Positions 48,106-49,593 of a stretch of 49,593 nucleotides of DNA are shown here, in pieces. Made by a program: the position numbers and the translations under genes. The number at the start of each line of letters is the position of its first letter. Within the stretch, counting starts at the first letter, position 1. This DNA comes from Candidatus Parcubacteria bacterium (GTDB taxonomy: Bacteria; Patescibacteriota; Patescibacteriia; Patescibacteriales; UBA12075). The DNA lies in NCBI GenBank assembly GCA_002869165.1, contig PKTK01000011.1:1-49593 (forward strand). The letters are read 5' to 3'. Under the pieces are notes generated by a model that saw nothing but the letters and a program-made list of their open reading frames with translations, made no database searches and was not told the DNA's origin.

Positions 48106-48155
48106 CTGAACATTCCACTTAGAAAAAGCCTGTTTGAGAAAAGCGAAGTTTTCTC
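48106..48155 (-). repeat. intercistronic two-hairpin element, copy 5
   Basis: GAGAAAACTTCGCTTTTCTC at 48136-48155. Confidence 0.75.
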
Positions 48156-48228
48156 GTATTGCATTGATAGTGTCCGCTTATCAGGCGCCCAGGTGCTTCC
48201 CCTGAGTATTACAGGTCAGTTTATATCC

Positions 48229-48423
48229 TCATGACATAGAGGGTTGTTTTTTAAACAGCTTACGAACCCCCAGACCGAGAAACACATACTTTAGTACAAA
48301 GACTAAAACGAATGTGCTGGCTACGATGTTCGGATCGTAACCTACGAACAGAGCACTATTGCTCATATACGTACCGATCCATTGAACAAGGCCAAGCAGC
48401 AGAAAAATTGCAAAGTATAGCAT
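48229..48423 (-). CDS. small two-TM membrane protein
   Basis: 64 aa hydrophobic; AGGAG upstream. Confidence 0.55.
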   Translation of the reverse strand: MLYFAIFLLLGLVQWIGTYMSNSALFVGYDPNIVASTFVLVFVLKYVFLGLGVRKLFKKQPSMS

Positions 48424-48455
48424 TTTAGTCTCCTGTAATATGACATTTATTTGTT

Positions 48456-48622
48456 AATTTCCCAAAACTTCGCAAAGGCTTGTTTTATAAATTGCGCACA
48501 ATAAAACTTCGCGGAAAAATTGTGCTAGATATTGTTTATAGAATCTGGAATGCTAAATTTTTATAATTCATTCCTTGTTTCATACAAGCATATCTTGACC
48601 CTTTGCGAAGTTTTGGGAAATT
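48456..48622. repeat. 23-bp perfect inverted repeat enclosing nested stems
   Basis: AATTTCCCAAAACTTCGCAAAGG (48456-48478) / CCTTTGCGAAGTTTTGGGAAATT (48600-48622). Confidence 0.85.
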
Positions 48623-49139
48623 CCACCCTCACCCCTTGGAAGAATTCTTTTTTAATTCTCACCACCCCTCCATCTCCATTCTTCAAACAAGAAGGAATAG
48701 GAAAGGATGATACTCTTAACAAATAATTCTTCAAAAAGGTGAGGGTATTTAATTGTCAATGAACTTTCCGTTCTGCACGACAAGCATGTTTTCAGGATTA
48801 ATTGTTTTAGAATTTAAACTACTTTTGATAATCTTTTTCTATTGACCTTTCCCTTGATTTAATTATTTAGTAGAAAGAATATCTAGAAAATGTTATATAT
48901 TTGTAGTTTTTGTTACCGCAGAGACTTGTGGTCAAAATCCGTAGTTTTTTGCATCAGGCTGTTTAGCTTGATATGTCAGTATAGCATACATTTTGAATCT
49001 TGTCAAGACTTTCTAACACATTTTTCTATATAATGGCACTATTTATTTAATATTAGATAAATATTTATGTTATTATATGTTAATGAAATATTACATAATC
49101 AATAAAAACAAAAAAATACCTACTTTTTGTTGGCAGGTA

Positions 49140-49168
49140 TTGACAAATAATTAAATATATGATATAAT
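49140..49168 (+). promoter_or_regulatory. sigma70-like promoter
   Basis: TTGACA-17-TATAAT. Confidence 0.7.
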
Positions 49169-49220
49169 GATATATCGAACCTTAAAAAGCAATTTTACAT
49201 TAATTTCCACAGGAGATATC

Positions 49221-49436
49221 ATGAGCAAATGTATCAAATTTTTCATTGGAACCCCGAAGAGAGCACTAGTTTCAATTATATTTGTAGCAGCAATCATCCT
49301 GCTTGACAAAGCGGGGTTAGCAGCGCCGATGATTGATCGGCTTATGCAAGAAACCATCGGTCGTTTCATGGGACCTGTGGTTACAATCGTAGTTCTGATT
49401 GTAATTTTCAGAACAATTCTTGGTGGAAGAAAATAA
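49221..49436 (+). CDS. small membrane protein
   Basis: AGGAG before ATG at 49221; two TM segments. Confidence 0.65.
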   Translation: MSKCIKFFIGTPKRALVSIIFVAAIILLDKAGLAAPMIDRLMQETIGRFMGPVVTIVVLIVIFRTILGGRK

Positions 49437-49593
49437 CACAGTTAAACCTATAACCAGGAGGTGAGCCATGGGTGGCTAACTAACACCGAAAGGTAAACCA
49501 GTCCCAGAAGTCTTGGGACTGGAACCTAGTAGGAGTTAGAACATCTCATAACATAAGAAGGAGAGACAACAGTGAACGGCTAGAATGTCAAAC

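Overview
The window is AT-rich with very compact genes. Gene content and style (anaerobic RNR, tiny ComEC, giant fibronectin-type surface proteins, type IV pilin, many small orphan ORFs) suggest a Patescibacteria/CPR-type bacterium; this taxonomic call is inference. Backbone genes: GT2 glycosyltransferase, hemerythrin, FN3/Ig-like giant surface proteins, a pilin, tRNA-Pro(GGG), ComEC, prfB, DegP/HtrA protease, an MGMT-family protein, nrdG/nrdD/nrdR and an EndoQ/PHP protein. The most interesting part is 25.4-35.35 kb. A Xer-like tyrosine recombinase lies next to a 10+7+10 bp palindromic core site, followed by about a dozen small cassettes bounded by attC-like sites. In most cassettes R'' is the exact complement of that cassette's own first bases. 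These sites are branched: outer R/L arms enclose two further stems, around a conserved 'CCCAAATT-stem-TTAATAAGG-stem-AACTTC' core whose stem sequences covary. Cassette bodies also carry long terminal inverted repeats. In two sites a cargo unit (a CDS, and a tRNA-like RNA with promoter and terminator) sits inside an attC arm. This looks like an integron-like system without a canonical IntI. Other findings: a class III RNR whose glycyl-radical C-terminus is encoded by a separate 45-aa ORF; an NrdR-box promoter with a leader terminator; tandem paralogous structured RNAs at 36.6-36.95 kb; a 45.7-48.2 kb array of small genes separated by a conserved two-hairpin element, including a DUF1874/AcrIII-1-like protein and an ORF-less structured unit; a giant surface gene interrupted by an in-frame amber codon; and a Fic pseudogene beside an orphan RelB/DinJ antitoxin. 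All calls come from reading the sequence; no searches were run.
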